A stretch of 64,000 bases of DNA from Desulfopila aestuarii DSM 18488 (GCA_945863875.1 CAMBBS010000022.1:1-64000); one strand, 5' to 3'; counted from the stretch's first letter, positions 44,029 through 55,024 are shown. Notes: generated by a model not told the origin, from the letters alone. Program-made: numbers and translations.

Positions 44029-45285
44029 TTGAAGATCAAGGCCCTGAAAGGCTTTAAGGATATTGTGCCGGGCGAGGTTGAGCTGTGGCAGTACCTTGAA
44101 AGAGTGGCAAGAGAGGTATTTGACAGATTTCATTTTCGCGAGATTCGTCTGCCCATTCTCGAAGAAACCGAACTGTTTGCCCGCTCCATCGGCGAAGCAA
44201 CAGACATTGTCGAAAAGGAGATGTATACCTTTGTCGACAAAAAAATAACCATGCGGCCCGAGGCCACCGCCTCTCTATTGCGCGCCTATATAGAACATGG
44301 TCTCTATGTGCAGAAACCGGTGCAGCGTCTGTTCACCATCGGACCGATGTTTCGCCATGAGCGGCCCCAGAGAGGACGACTCAGGCAGTTTCATCAGATG
44401 GATATCGAGGTACTCGGCACGGATAACCCTTTGGCCGATACCGAGCTGATGGCCATGGCGGCCATGCTCTTTGAAGAACTTGACATAAATGTGAGCCTGG
44501 AACTTAATTCTCTTGGTTGCCCCGAATGTCGACCCGGTTATCGGGCCAGGCTGCTCGCCTATATAGCAGAGCGACACGACGCACTCTGTGGCGACTGCAA
44601 AAGAAGGAGTACCACCAACCCCTTACGGGTCCTTGATTGCAAGGTACCTTCCTGTCGGGAGCAGATTCTCGACGCGCCTTCGCTGCTCGATCATCTGTGT
44701 GGCCCGTGCAAAGACCACTTCGAGCAGGTCCAGGCCGGTCTCCGGCAGCTGGGTGTTAGCTACCGGCTGAATAAATTCATGGTGCGCGGCCTGGACTATT
44801 ACTGCCGTACGACCTTCGAATTCATTACCTCGGATCTTGGCGCCCAGGCGGCTGTGGCTGCAGGTGGCAGATACGATGGACTCATCGAAACTCTTGGCGG
44901 GCCGAAAAACAGCCCCGGCATAGGTTTTGCCATGGGCATGGAGCGGCTGGTTCTCTTGCTGCAGCAGCAGGCGAAATCCCCGGTTGAGGAGGAAAAAATC
45001 GATCTTTTTGTCGCCGGGATCGGAGCACAGGCTGCCCGGGCGGGCTTTGGCCTCGTCCATGAGATGCGCGCCAGGAAATTTTCCGTTGCCATGGACTATG
45101 AGGGGCGTAGTCTGAAGAGCCAGATGAAGCAGGCCGATAAGGCCGGGGCGCGCTTTGTCCTCATTGTTGGAGATGATGAGCTGGCCCTGGGCAAAGGAAT
45201 TCTCCGAAATATGATGAATAAAGAAGAACAGCAGGATATAGCCCTGTCGGCTTCAGCTATTGCAGAGTGTCTGCTTAAAAAATAA
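44029..45285 (+). CDS. hisS: Histidyl-tRNA synthetase
   Basis: 418 aa class II synthetase. KIKALKGFKDIVPGE is the standard N-terminus; motif 2 is FRHERPQRGRLRQFHQMDIEVLG, the His-specific motifs are GLDYYCRTTFEF and AAGGRYDGLI, and motif 3 is GIGFAMGMERLVLLL. A C-terminal anticodon domain follows. The TTG at 44029 is chosen as start because ggag stands 7 bases before it and it gives the family N-terminus. Confidence 0.95.
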   Translation: MKIKALKGFKDIVPGEVELWQYLERVAREVFDRFHFREIRLPILEETELFARSIGEATDIVEKEMYTFVDKKITMRPEATASLLRAYIEHGLYVQKPVQRLFTIGPMFRHERPQRGRLRQFHQMDIEVLGTDNPLADTELMAMAAMLFEELDINVSLELNSLGCPECRPGYRARLLAYIAERHDALCGDCKRRSTTNPLRVLDCKVPSCREQILDAPSLLDHLCGPCKDHFEQVQAGLRQLGVSYRLNKFMVRGLDYYCRTTFEFITSDLGAQAAVAAGGRYDGLIETLGGPKNSPGIGFAMGMERLVLLLQQQAKSPVEEEKIDLFVAGIGAQAARAGFGLVHEMRARKFSVAMDYEGRSLKSQMKQADKAGARFVLIVGDDELALGKGILRNMMNKEEQQDIALSASAIAECLLKK

Positions 45286-45386
45286 GTGGTAAAGAAAATA
45301 AAGCTGTCCAGGCTGGTGGCACATCAGTGCATTTTTTCTTACAGGGACAGCGTTTGGCAGAAAAAAATTCAACAGATTAAAAAATT

Positions 45387-47171
45387 ATGGAATCAATGGG
45401 CAAGTTGAGCCGGACGCATTCATGCAATGCTCTCGGCAAAAAAAATGTAGGCGAGCAGGTAACCCTGATGGGCTGGGTTCTACGCAGGCGCGACCACGGC
45501 GGAGTCATCTTTATTGATCTGCGTGATCGTCGCGGCATCACCCAGGTGGTCTTTAACCCGGAAATCAACCCGGAAGTGCACGCCAAGGCGCATCAGGTCC
45601 GCAGTGAATGGGTGCTGGCGGTCCGTGGCCGGGTCGAAGCGAGACCGGGCGATATGGCCAATGCAAAACTGGCGACCGGGGAGATAGAGATTCTCGTCGA
45701 TGAGCTGCGTCTGTTAAACAGCAGCGAGACGCCGCCCTTTCCACTGGACGAAGAGGTTGAAGTGTCGGATAACCTCCGCCTGCAGTACCGCTACCTCGAT
45801 CTGCGTCGACCGGAAATGGCAGCGAACCTGATCATGCGCCATAAGGCGGTACAGTCCGTGCGGAATTATCTCAACGAGCACGATTTTCTCGATATCGAGA
45901 CGCCGATGCTGACCCGCTCCACCCCCGAGGGCGCCCGCGACTATCTCGTTCCCAGCCGGGTGAACAGCGGCAAGTTCTACGCCCTGCCCCAGTCTCCCCA
46001 GCTCTTTAAACAGCTGCTGATGATCGCTGGCATGGACCGGTATTATCAGATTGTCAAATGTTTTCGCGATGAAGATCTGCGTGCCGACCGGCAGCCGGAA
46101 TTTACCCAGATCGATATGGAGCTCAGCTTTGTTGATGAAGAACAGATCATGGCCATCAACGAGGGAATGATCGCCACGCTGTTCAAGGACACCATCGGCG
46201 TTGACCTTGCGCCACCCTTTCCGCGGCTGACCTTTGATGAGGCGATGAACCGTTTCGGCACCGACCGGCCGGATGTCCGGTTTGGCATGGAATTGATCGA
46301 TCTGACCGACATTGCCGCCAACTGCGGTTTCAAGGTGTTCCGCACTATCGCCGACAAGGGCGGCACGGTGCGGGCGATCAACGCCAAGGGCTGCGGCGAT
46401 TTTACCCGCAAGGAACTTGATCTTCTCACCGAGTATGTGGCGCAGTTCGGTGCCAAGGGGTTGGCCTGGGTGAAAATGAAGGCGGATGGCGAATGGCAGT
46501 CACCGATCGCCAAGTTTTTCACCGATGGGGAGCGGGCAGCCATCGCCGCAGCCACCGACGCGGTGGAAGGAGATCTGCTCTTTTTCGGCGCCGACAGCCG
46601 GAAGGTGGTCCTGCAGGTGCTCTCCGAGTTACGGGTGGAACTTGCCCGACGCCTGAACCTGTTGAAGAAAGATGACTTCAACTTTGTCTGGGTCACCGAT
46701 TTTCCTCTCATGGAATACGATGAGAAGGAAAAACGCTTTCAGGCCCTGCATCATCCGTTCACCGCACCCAGGGAAGAGGATATTGCCAAACTCGACACCG
46801 ATCCGGCATCCGTCTACAGCCGGGCCTATGATCTGGTGCTGAACGGCACGGAAATCGGCGGCGGCTCGATCCGTATCCATCAAAAGAGCCTGCAGTCCAA
46901 GGTCCTTGCAGTCCTGGGCATTGAAGCGGAAGAAGCGAATGAGAAGTTCGGTTTTCTCCTGCGGGCCCTGGAGCTCGGCGCGCCGCCGCATGGCGGCCTG
47001 GCCTTTGGCCTCGACCGTCTGCTGATGATCATCACCGGCAGCGATTCCATCCGCAACGTTATTGCCTTCCCAAAAACCCAAAAGGCGACCTGTCCCCTGA
47101 CCGAAGCGCCCGCCGCGGTCGCCAGAAAACAGTTGACCGAGCTGCATATTCGACCCGACTGGAAAGAATAG
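45387..47171 (+). CDS. aspS: Aspartyl-tRNA synthetase (bacterial type)
   Basis: 594 aa. It has an OB-fold anticodon domain ([27 protein letters not shown]), class II core ([29 protein letters not shown]) and the inserted bacterial GAD domain (residues about 290-400). Motif 3 is [20 protein letters not shown]. Charges tRNA-Asp; whether it also acts on tRNA-Asn cannot be read from sequence. It follows hisS by 101 bases and probably shares its transcript. Confidence 0.96.
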   Translation: MESMGKLSRTHSCNALGKKNVGEQVTLMGWVLRRRDHGGVIFIDLRDRRGITQVVFNPEINPEVHAKAHQVRSEWVLAVRGRVEARPGDMANAKLATGEIEILVDELRLLNSSETPPFPLDEEVEVSDNLRLQYRYLDLRRPEMAANLIMRHKAVQSVRNYLNEHDFLDIETPMLTRSTPEGARDYLVPSRVNSGKFYALPQSPQLFKQLLMIAGMDRYYQIVKCFRDEDLRADRQPEFTQIDMELSFVDEEQIMAINEGMIATLFKDTIGVDLAPPFPRLTFDEAMNRFGTDRPDVRFGMELIDLTDIAANCGFKVFRTIADKGGTVRAINAKGCGDFTRKELDLLTEYVAQFGAKGLAWVKMKADGEWQSPIAKFFTDGERAAIAAATDAVEGDLLFFGADSRKVVLQVLSELRVELARRLNLLKKDDFNFVWVTDFPLMEYDEKEKRFQALHHPFTAPREEDIAKLDTDPASVYSRAYDLVLNGTEIGGGSIRIHQKSLQSKVLAVLGIEAEEANEKFGFLLRALELGAPPHGGLAFGLDRLLMIITGSDSIRNVIAFPKTQKATCPLTEAPAAVARKQLTELHIRPDWKE

Positions 47172-47198
47172 GTCGGCAGCATCGGTTCATTCAATATT

Positions 47199-47230
47199 TC
47201 CACCGGTGGACCGTTTGGTCTGCCGGTGGA
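47199..47230 (+). terminator. Probable aspS terminator
   Basis: TCCACCGG (47199-47206) pairs with CCGGTGGA (47223-47230) with an inner ACC/GGT extension. The following CGTTTCTCC is only weakly T-rich. Confidence 0.5.
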
Positions 47231-47399
47231 CGTTTCTCCTCTCTAGCCAAATCCTGAGACACTCGCTAAAAGCGGCAACCACGGCGAGAAACAAAAAACA
47301 AGGTACAAATCATGAATCGATCGATTGATTTGTTTGATTATTCTGGGGCTTATGTTATGAAAAATGGGTAGAAGTAAGGTGACCAGGTGCTTTAACTAC

Positions 47400-49183
47400 G
47401 TGCTATGAATTTTCGACTCACCATGAAATATCTCAGCTCACTACTCTTTCGCTCAAGATACCCAAACTCGACAATCTCGCCTCCGACATCCGGAAATCCG
47501 CTGAGTGCTTGCCCGGCCAATTCAAGACCTACGAATATCAGAGCGTCATCCTGCCCATCATCGTTATCCGCCGGCTCGAGTGTGTTCTGATTGACTGGCG
47601 CCATGACGAATTCCACCGAAGTATCGAAAAACCGGCCCAAGTTCGCCGAGAAGGAGCTTGCCAAGCTGGTCAAGGAACTTGGAGCTGAATCCCAAACAGT
47701 GTCCGTTCTCCACCGCCACCGACTGGACACTCCGCTCGGTCTAAGAGGAAGACCACGCCTTGCTGGAGGAAATCTTTCGCGTCTACATCAGTTGCTTTTC
47801 CAGGGACGTTGACGACGTTATCGAACACTTTAATTACCGTGCTATCCTGCCATTGGCCAGATGGTGAAACTTAACCGGTTGGCCCCGGTCCTCAGCCGGT
47901 ACAAGAAACTCCCCCTCGGCCCCGATCAGCCCTCCGGGCTTGGAGATGGGTTACATCTACGAACCGGCCAGCGGCACTGGTGGCATGTTGTCCGTGGCCA
48001 ATAAGCACCTGCTTCTATCGGGTCGACACGCCGGAGGAAAAGGTGTGGGTGGAGAAATGTGTCACCATGCACGGGCAGGAGTTTTCCCCCACCAACTACG
48101 CGTCGTCTGTCAGGCCAACCTTCTCATTAAGACCGACCAGCAGGCCACCGTCCACCTCGGTAACTCGCTCATCCCAAACGAACGGCACATCAAGGAGCCA
48201 CGCGATCGGTGGCCGGAGCGGAAATGGCGCTTCAACCCCATGCTCTCCAATCCGCCTTTCGGCGTCGCCTGGGGCGGCAAGGACGGCCACGAAAAGGAGG
48301 CCCGCAAGCTGAAAAAGAGTCGTTACTAGGCAGGAATGCCGTGTGTGAACGACGGCGCGCTGCTCTTTCTGCAAACCATGCTGGCCAGGAAGGCCCCGCC
48401 CGAGAAAGGCGGCAGCCGCATCGCCATCATTTCCACTTACGTCTGGCTGCTGCGCAACGACAAGCCCGCCAATGACAAGGGCCGGGTCATGCTCATCGAC
48501 GCCCGCCAACAGTTCGAGAAGGAACCGAAATCCTACGGCAATAAGTGTCACCGTATTACTGATCTCCACCGCGCATGGATCGAGGAGCGTTACACCAGTG
48601 GCTGGGCCGGGGGTACGACGATGAGCAGGTAAAAATCTTCCCGCGCGAAGACTTTGCCGACCACAAGGTCCGCGTCGTCTTCTGACAAACGGATGAGCAC
48701 GACCAGCCGGTCACCATCACCGAGCCTTACGAAAAGGCTTTCACTGCGGCCAACACGAAGAAGGAACAAGCCTTCAACGAGAGCGACCTGAGCTTTTGCG
48801 TGCGGTTGATAACAAAGGGCAGGGAGAAGAACGTCGAGTTCACCGTCTAAGCTAATGAAACCTCATTAAAAAATATCAAAGAAGCCCTGGCTAATGCCGA
48901 TGAAACGCTTTTTGTCGAATGGACGCGACGGCCTTATGTGCAGGATGACGAATACATCTCGCACGGCGAGGGCATCGCCGCATTCCTGAAACGGGTAATC
49001 GCCGAGCCGATCATCAGCTGGGAGGAGACCAAGAAGAACGGCCAAGCGACCCTCGGCTATGCAATCATGCCGAACAAATACTTCAACCGCTACCAGCCGC
49101 CGACCCCCGCCAAAGAATTGCTGGCGGAGTTGTGGCGACTGGAAAAGGAAGCGGAGAAGATGCTGGAGGGACTCGCCCGATGA
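47400..49183 (+). pseudogene. Type I restriction-modification methyltransferase HsdM, heavily degraded
   Basis: Pieces of one HsdM protein appear in successive frames. First comes LKIPKLDNLASDIRKSAECL followed by YEYQSVILPIIVIRRLECVL. Next are RPKFAEKELAKLVKELGAESQ, LGPDQPSGLEMGYIYEPASGTGG (SAM-binding motif), LSNPPFGVAWGGKDGHEKEA (catalytic NPPF), and ANTKKEQAFNESDLSFCV. Last is the C-terminus YAIMPNKYFNRYQPPTPAKELLAE...MLEGLAR. At least five frameshifts or stops break it. No hsdR or hsdS is recognised nearby. Confidence 0.8.
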
Positions 49184-49985
49184 AAACGCCAGCCGCCACT
49201 ACTCTCTGGCCATCAGCGCTGACTACCGGCGGTTCATTGAGAAACTGAGGGCCCCGGTTTACTTCCGCCCGCATTGCAGCGACCAGGCCATTACCCATGA
49301 GGCCATCCTGCTTTACTGGGAAACTGGGCGCAGTACTGTGGAGAAGCAGCAAGCCCATGGTTGTGGGGATTTCGTAGTCGAAATGGTGGCGGCTGATCTG
49401 CAACGGGTTTTTTCGGGAATGAGAGGTTTTTCATCCTTCAATCTCTGGAGGATGCGGCAATTCTATCTGGAAGACTCGTCGGCTGAATTACTGGCACAGC
49501 TTGTGCCGGAATTGCCTTGCCCGATTCCTTGTGGGCATTATGTTGAAATGATGAAAAAGAATAGATTGCCCGTCTCTCGTCTTTGGCACCTCCGTGCTAC
49601 CGCGAAATTCGACTGGTCGTGCAATGTCCTGCTTAATCAGATCAAGCCGGCGCCTACGATCGGGCGGTGACCGTGAAGAAGATCCACAATTTTCCCCTTG
49701 GCCATGCCGGAGTATCTCGCTTAACAGGCGGATGGGATGCGCAAAACACCTATAACCTCGAGTTCCTCGGTATCCACCGGCAGGTGAAAGAGCGGGAGCT
49801 CGAAGACCGCATCGTCTCGCGCCTGCAAGCCTTCCTGCTCGAACTCGGCTATGGCTTCTGCTTTGTCGGACGTCAGCACCGCTACACCCTGGGGCAGAAA
49901 GAATATTTCATCGATCTGCTCTTTTGCCACCGCACACTCAAGGCGCTGGTCGCCTTTGAACTGTTAGGTGGTCGACCACATAACA
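49180..49985 (+). pseudogene. DUF1016 (YhcG-type PDDEXK nuclease) protein, frameshifted
   Basis: Its ATG overlaps the hsdM stop (ATGA). The N-terminal helical domain appears in one frame: ITHEAILLYWETGRSTVEKQQAHGCG, then MRGFSSFNLWRMRQFYLE. The nuclease domain follows in another: YNLEFLGIHRQVKERELEDR, LGYGFCFVGRQHRYTLGQKEYFIDLLFCHRTLKALVAFEL, with the DLLF strand of the family. The final ELK-type catalytic Lys is lost as the frame diverges at EL-LGGRPH. Such nucleases often travel with type I R-M loci. Confidence 0.75.
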
Positions 49986-50673
49986 GTTCATGAGGAATTG
50001 AAGCTGGAACAGGTTATTAAAAAATTGCAGAAACTTCCAGATATGCTCAGTGTGTAGCGCCACGAGACAGGGCGTGTGGTCATCACCAGCTTTGGCAACA
50101 TATTTGTGAAGAAGACTTGGCAGGTAACCTGGGAACATAATGTCTGGGAATTATTCTTCAGATTACTGAGGATGTGCGCATCCGGCTGTCACAAGGAATT
50201 GTGGTGATTCGGAACACTGAATGAAGATATTCAGGTTCTTCGCGGCGGTGTTTATCGAAGAATAGCTTTCGCAAGAATGACAAGGAACGTATCAATATTC
50301 AAGAGTTTTCAGTAAGTTAAAAGTTGCACGGGAATTACTGAAGTTCCATGCCTCTTTTTAGCAAAGCGGTTTAAAATATATTGATACTGCCATCGATAAA
50401 GCATAATTATAAACAATATCCATTAGCATTATAGATAGATATACCGCATATCAATCATTGGCCTGCTGCCTTGCATTTGTGCATATGAAATCGAAATGCA
50501 TAATTTAATGAGTGCTCTGTTTTCAAAATTGAATTTGCTGTATGCTGAAGTGTATGAATCAATCAGGGATGGCGTCGTAAAAATTCTTCATCTGACGCTT
50601 CATATAGGAAAAAATTTACTTAACCATCTTGAAATCTGACTTTTTAAGCGTTTATAAAAGGAAAGCACGTCCC
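49986..50673. other. Gap after the R-M remnant; only weak coding traces
   Basis: A trace EELKLEQVIKKLQKLPDMLS and a broken VVITSFGNIFVKKTWQ at about 49993-50130 suggest one more eroded gene, which I cannot name. From about 50280 the DNA is A/T-rich and should hold the promoter of the downstream sia operon, but no site could be fixed. Confidence 0.35.
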
Positions 50674-52677
50674 ATGTCCTCGATGAGTTTAAAAGCTCGT
50701 TTTTCTTTGTCGATTGCAGTCGTTTATATCGTACTTGGCACCATAACTCTGGGCGCGATCCACTTTAGCACACAAAAGATAATCAGCTCCCTGGGAACAC
50801 GTTTCGCCATCAAACAGGCCCTGTTGGAAAAATCAAAACTTATGTCCCAGCTTCAGCGAGATCTGTCACTGTCGCTGAAGATGGCGAGTTCTCCCCTGCT
50901 CCGGCAATGGCTCGTTAAGGAAGATAACCTGGAGCTCAAACAACAGGCTATGGAGGAGTTGGAAAGCTATCGACAGAGCTTTGAGGGTAAAAGTCTCTTT
51001 CTTGCTGTTGCCGATTCGGGCCATTACTATTTTGCCGATGGCGGTGAAACTGATTATGCGGTTCCCAGGTATACCCTCAATGTCGAGAATCTGAATGACG
51101 CCTGGTTTTATCGGACGATGACTACTATTGAATCCTTCGAGCTGAATATCGACTACGACAATCATCTCGATGTCAACAAGATCTGGTACAATGTTGTGAT
51201 CCGTGACCGTCAGGGAAAAAAAATAGGCCTGGGTGGGAGCGGCGTCGATATCACCAGTTTTATCAATCAGGTCGTCGACATTGACGAACTGGGTATCGCA
51301 ACCATCCTGTTCAGTGGCGGTGGGACGATTGAAGGACATAAAGACCGAAATTATGTCATTCACAACAGCAAGGTACGGGGGTCCGAGAAAAAATTTACCA
51401 TTTTTGATCTTCTCGATACCAGGGACGACCAAGATGCGCTAAAGCTCTCCATAGATCGATTGAATACAGGACAATCTGAAGTTGAGAATCTGTCCCTTTC
51501 ATTGCAGGGCAAGAAATATTTAGCGGCAATTGCCTACATGTCTGACATCCGCTGGTATAACCTGGTCCTGATTGATGCGCAGCAGGTCATCGGATCCCGA
51601 AGTTTCTTGCCCATCCTGACAATATCCATTGTTTCGCTGCTGATTGTCGTGCTGATTATTATTGTTCTTCTTAACCGGCTGGTGCTAACCAGGCTTTCGG
51701 TCCTGGCGGTCTCTGCAAATAGAATAGCTGCAGGAGATTTCAACATTTCGATTGCAGCCGACAGTAAAGATGAAATCGGCGCCTTGACCTCGGCATTTAA
51801 CGATATGTCCATGATGGTCAAAGACCACAGCGAAAATCTTGAGCAGAAAGTGGTACAACGTACCGAGGAGTTGAATTTGGCCAACAGCCGACTGGCGGAC
51901 TTCAACAAACAGATACTGGACAGCATTCATTATGCACAACTCATTCAGACATCGATTCTGCCGTCCGATGAGATTATTGCAAATCATTTCGACGATTTTT
52001 TTGCACTGTATCTGCCACGGGACATTGTCGGCGGCGACTTTTATTTTTTCAGGGTACTGGATGACGGCTGGCTTCTTGCGGTAATCGACTGTACCGGACA
52101 CGGTGTGCCCGGTGCGTTTATGACCATGACGGCCAACGCCGTACTGTCAAACATTATCAGCAGTGGTGAAGTCAACAATCCGGCAACAATCATCGAGAAT
52201 CTGAATCGGCAGTTTCATGCAACCCTGCATCGAAACAGTGGCAACAGATTCATAGACTACGGACTGGATATTGGTTTGTGTCACTTTAAAAATTTGGAAA
52301 ATAAGCTTATTTATTCCGGCGCTCGGATAGATTTGCATTATCTTGCCGGTGGAGAAATGCAGACAATCGGCGGTCAGCGCAAATCTATCGGCTATCGCCG
52401 TTCCGACCGTCACCTGCGGTTAGAGAATCATGTTGTGGAGATTATTGGTGATTTGCGTTTTTACATGACCAGTGATGGTGTTCTTGACCAAGCCGGCGGC
52501 GCTAAAGGCTGGGGTTTTGGCAGGCGCAAGTTCGGTGAGATGATAAAGAGAGCGGCCAATCTGCCGGCAACTGTGCAGAAAGAACAAATACGGCAAGAAC
52601 TGGCTGAATATCAGGGGATATATCCGCAGCGAGATGATATTACGGTAATAGGTTTTCGACTTGGTAATAAAAAGTAG
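50674..52677 (+). CDS. siaA: SiaA-like membrane PP2C phosphatase
   Basis: 667 aa. Two membrane helices (about residues 12-32 and 320-345) flank a periplasmic sensor domain (FLAVADSGHYYFADG, KIGLGGSGVDITSFI). A HAMP domain and a coiled coil (ENLEQKVVQRTEELNLANSRLADFN) lead to a SpoIIE-like PP2C phosphatase (FFALYLPRDIVGGDFYFF with metal Asp, VIDCTGHGVPGAFMTM, and C-terminal RDDITVIGF). In Pseudomonas SiaA dephosphorylates SiaC. ATG at 50674 follows aaggaaag. The three partner genes follow immediately, 11 bases away. Confidence 0.9.
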   Translation: MSSMSLKARFSLSIAVVYIVLGTITLGAIHFSTQKIISSLGTRFAIKQALLEKSKLMSQLQRDLSLSLKMASSPLLRQWLVKEDNLELKQQAMEELESYRQSFEGKSLFLAVADSGHYYFADGGETDYAVPRYTLNVENLNDAWFYRTMTTIESFELNIDYDNHLDVNKIWYNVVIRDRQGKKIGLGGSGVDITSFINQVVDIDELGIATILFSGGGTIEGHKDRNYVIHNSKVRGSEKKFTIFDLLDTRDDQDALKLSIDRLNTGQSEVENLSLSLQGKKYLAAIAYMSDIRWYNLVLIDAQQVIGSRSFLPILTISIVSLLIVVLIIIVLLNRLVLTRLSVLAVSANRIAAGDFNISIAADSKDEIGALTSAFNDMSMMVKDHSENLEQKVVQRTEELNLANSRLADFNKQILDSIHYAQLIQTSILPSDEIIANHFDDFFALYLPRDIVGGDFYFFRVLDDGWLLAVIDCTGHGVPGAFMTMTANAVLSNIISSGEVNNPATIIENLNRQFHATLHRNSGNRFIDYGLDIGLCHFKNLENKLIYSGARIDLHYLAGGEMQTIGGQRKSIGYRRSDRHLRLENHVVEIIGDLRFYMTSDGVLDQAGGAKGWGFGRRKFGEMIKRAANLPATVQKEQIRQELAEYQGIYPQRDDITVIGFRLGNKK

Positions 52678-52688
52678 GGTGTGGTTAA

Positions 52689-53234
52689 ATGGAAAAATTT
52701 GATCTATATGATCTGAAACGGACAGTGAACAGTCACGGTATCCTCATCAGTTTTGCCGGCCCATTTTCCCATGGTATTATTGAGGAATTGGGGCAGGCAG
52801 TTACGAGGTACCTGGAAACGCAGGCATTAACCAAGGCCTCACTGATGGATGTTTTTTCTGTATTTATAGAGCAGACCCAGAATGTCCGCAATTACGCTGC
52901 CAAAAGAGAAGCCGAAGGCAACAGTGAGCTGGATTTTAATAATGGCATCGTCACCATCGGCCGAAACGGCGCACATCATGTTGTGTGCTCGGGAAATTTT
53001 TTAAAAAGATGTGATGTCGAACCCTTGACCGCAATGCTGGATCAACTGCAGAACCTGGACCGTAAAGAGTTGAAGATATTGTTCAAACAACAGCTGCGCC
53101 AGGAAAGGCAAGTTGATCAAGGTGGGGGGCTGGGCCTTATCGATATGTCGAGAAAGTCGGCTCTGCCGCTCAAATACGAAATCAGGGTGCTTGACCATGA
53201 CTATTGTTTTTTCAGCCTTTGTGCGACGTTATAG
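52689..53234 (+). CDS. siaB: SiaB-like protein kinase
   Basis: 181 aa, matching the SiaB family (DUF6272) in length and in order within the operon. It has the start YDLKRTVNSHGILISFAGPFS, the helix TKASLMDVFSVFIEQTQNVRNYA, and a GGGLGLIDMSRKSALPLKYE loop, which corresponds to the ATP lid of a GHKL-type kinase. In Pseudomonas SiaB phosphorylates SiaC and opposes SiaA. Gap of 10 bases to siaC. Confidence 0.88.
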   Translation: MEKFDLYDLKRTVNSHGILISFAGPFSHGIIEELGQAVTRYLETQALTKASLMDVFSVFIEQTQNVRNYAAKREAEGNSELDFNNGIVTIGRNGAHHVVCSGNFLKRCDVEPLTAMLDQLQNLDRKELKILFKQQLRQERQVDQGGGLGLIDMSRKSALPLKYEIRVLDHDYCFFSLCATL

Positions 53235-53244
53235 GAAATAACTT

Positions 53245-53637
53245 ATGGACAGTATATTTTTTCAGGAAACAAAATCATCCCCGGCAATAGCTTTTGACAG
53301 TGGCACTGGGTTACTGGAAATATCCGGGGAATCATATCCAGAAAACTCCTACGAATTCTATAAACCGCTGCTTCTCTGGATCTCACGTTTTTGCACCATT
53401 TTTCCAGGAACAATCGTTTTCAGCTGCCGCATCACTTACCTCAATACCGGCAGCACCAAAAGCATGATGGACATTTTCGATCTGTTTGAGGATCGGTTCC
53501 AGAGAGGTCAGGAGATCAAGGTGAACTGGTTTTGCGACATCGACAACGATCGGGCAATTGAAACCGCTGAAGAATTTATGGAAGACGTCACCTTTCCTTT
53601 TGAAATCAAACCATTGGTCAGAGCCGATGAGTTATGA
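53245..53637 (+). CDS. siaC: SiaC-like regulatory phosphoprotein (DUF1987)
   Basis: 130 aa. The DUF1987 signature FSCRITYLNTGSTKSMMDIF includes Thr68, the position phosphorylated in Pseudomonas SiaC. The N-terminus IAFDSGTGLLEISGESYPENSYEFYKPLL is also typical. Unphosphorylated SiaC binds and activates the diguanylate cyclase SiaD. Its end overlaps the siaD start by 11 bases. Confidence 0.92.
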   Translation: MDSIFFQETKSSPAIAFDSGTGLLEISGESYPENSYEFYKPLLLWISRFCTIFPGTIVFSCRITYLNTGSTKSMMDIFDLFEDRFQRGQEIKVNWFCDIDNDRAIETAEEFMEDVTFPFEIKPLVRADEL

Positions 53638-54766
53638 AAGAGAGCATGACGACAACTGCATAATTACATCGCTGAAGAAACGCCTGGCGGACCCGGATTG
53701 CCCCGAGACCTTCAGCCGCCGGGAAGTAGCCGATCTGCTTTTTATCCATGAGTCCCTAGGAAACCGACTCAACCGGATCGTCAAAATCAGTGACGGCTAC
53801 CAGTATGAGTTGAAACATCTGACGAGTGAACTGCAGCAGGCGCTGGCTAATGTCAAAACTCTCAAGGGTTTTATCCCTATATGTGCCTCATGCAAAAAAG
53901 TCCGCGCCGATGACGGATACTGGCGCCAGATCGAACAATATATCTGCGAAAATTCTGACGCGAGTCTTTCCCACGGACTGTGTCCTGATTGCACCTCTAA
54001 TTACTTTCATCTGGCCTCGATATCTGATGAAGCCGAAGAGATTCCGGCCAGTTTTTCCATTAAAGTTTCTGCAGACGATCTAGAAAACCCTGTAATTTCT
54101 CACTATCTCAATATTATCAGCAACAAACATTTTAATGATACACCGCTCCGTGCCGATCTGCTCAGGTTGCTGGAAAAATACATCCTCCTGCAGCGGCGCC
54201 AGTTGCGTATTGCCCGCATCAGCGACAAGTACCAGGCAGAGGTCAAAGAGATTAAAGAAAAATTTGAAAAAGAGGCGAGGATTGATCACCTCACCGGACT
54301 TTCCAACCGGCGTGACATGTTCAGGGTGATGCATGCCGAGATTGCCCGCATCAACCGTCGCGGCGGTATCCTTTCTCTGATCATGTTTGATTTTGATGAC
54401 TTCAAGAGCATTAACGATATGCATGGTCATGAAGCCGGGGATCTGACCCTGCAATATTGTGCCTGTTTGCTGCGTGATGTCCTCCGATGTGACGACACGG
54501 CTGCCCGCTGGGGCGGGGAAGAATTTATGCTTATTCAATCCGGCACCAGCCGAGACGGTGTCTTTCGATCTGCGGAAAGGTTAAGACAACTCATCGAACA
54601 AAGTCCGTTATATTACAAAGGCACCAAGATCGAGCCGACCATCAGTCTCGGCGTAGCTTTATACCGCCCAGGCGAACCTCTCAACGAATTGTTACACCGT
54701 GTTGATTCGAGCCTTTACGGCGCAAAGAAGCAAGGTAAAAATCAAGTCGGCCCCCTTAACGAGTAA
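53627..54766 (+). CDS. siaD: SiaD-like diguanylate cyclase
   Basis: 379 aa. An N-terminal helical region ends in a Cys-rich zinc-ribbon-like unit (FIPICASCKKVRADDGYWRQIEQYI...HGLCPDC). The C-terminal GGDEF domain is intact, with LTGLSNRRDMF, DFDDFKSINDMHGHEAGD and the active site ARWGGEEF. An RxxD inhibitory site (RCDD) sits five residues before GGEEF, so product inhibition is likely. ATG at 53627 lies inside the siaC end; it would make c-di-GMP under SiaC control. Confidence 0.9.
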   Translation: MSYEREHDDNCIITSLKKRLADPDCPETFSRREVADLLFIHESLGNRLNRIVKISDGYQYELKHLTSELQQALANVKTLKGFIPICASCKKVRADDGYWRQIEQYICENSDASLSHGLCPDCTSNYFHLASISDEAEEIPASFSIKVSADDLENPVISHYLNIISNKHFNDTPLRADLLRLLEKYILLQRRQLRIARISDKYQAEVKEIKEKFEKEARIDHLTGLSNRRDMFRVMHAEIARINRRGGILSLIMFDFDDFKSINDMHGHEAGDLTLQYCACLLRDVLRCDDTAARWGGEEFMLIQSGTSRDGVFRSAERLRQLIEQSPLYYKGTKIEPTISLGVALYRPGEPLNELLHRVDSSLYGAKKQGKNQVGPLNE

Positions 54767-54989
54767 CCAATTGGGGAAACAACAAAATCCAACCGGATCG
54801 TCACGTTTTCCTTGACATATCGGCCGCAAATATTCCCGCATACTCGGCTGATGAAGCTGTGACTATTGCCAAGCCTGTTCTTTTCCTCAACTTTTCAGGC
54901 TCTGCCGGACGGAATACCCGAATTAACCTTGGCCAATATCTACCTGTTTCGGGCAGAACATCACTATTCATTTTCGCAGTTGCCGGATG

Positions 54990-55024
54990 ATATCAATTAG
55001 CGTCGGCACCTCGGCAATTGATAT
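54990..55024. terminator. Hairpin at the end of the sia operon
   Basis: ATATCAATT (54990-54998) pairs perfectly with AATTGATAT (55016-55024). It lies 220 bases after siaD and immediately next to the 19-bp inverted repeat, so it may belong to that element rather than serve as a terminator. Confidence 0.4.
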
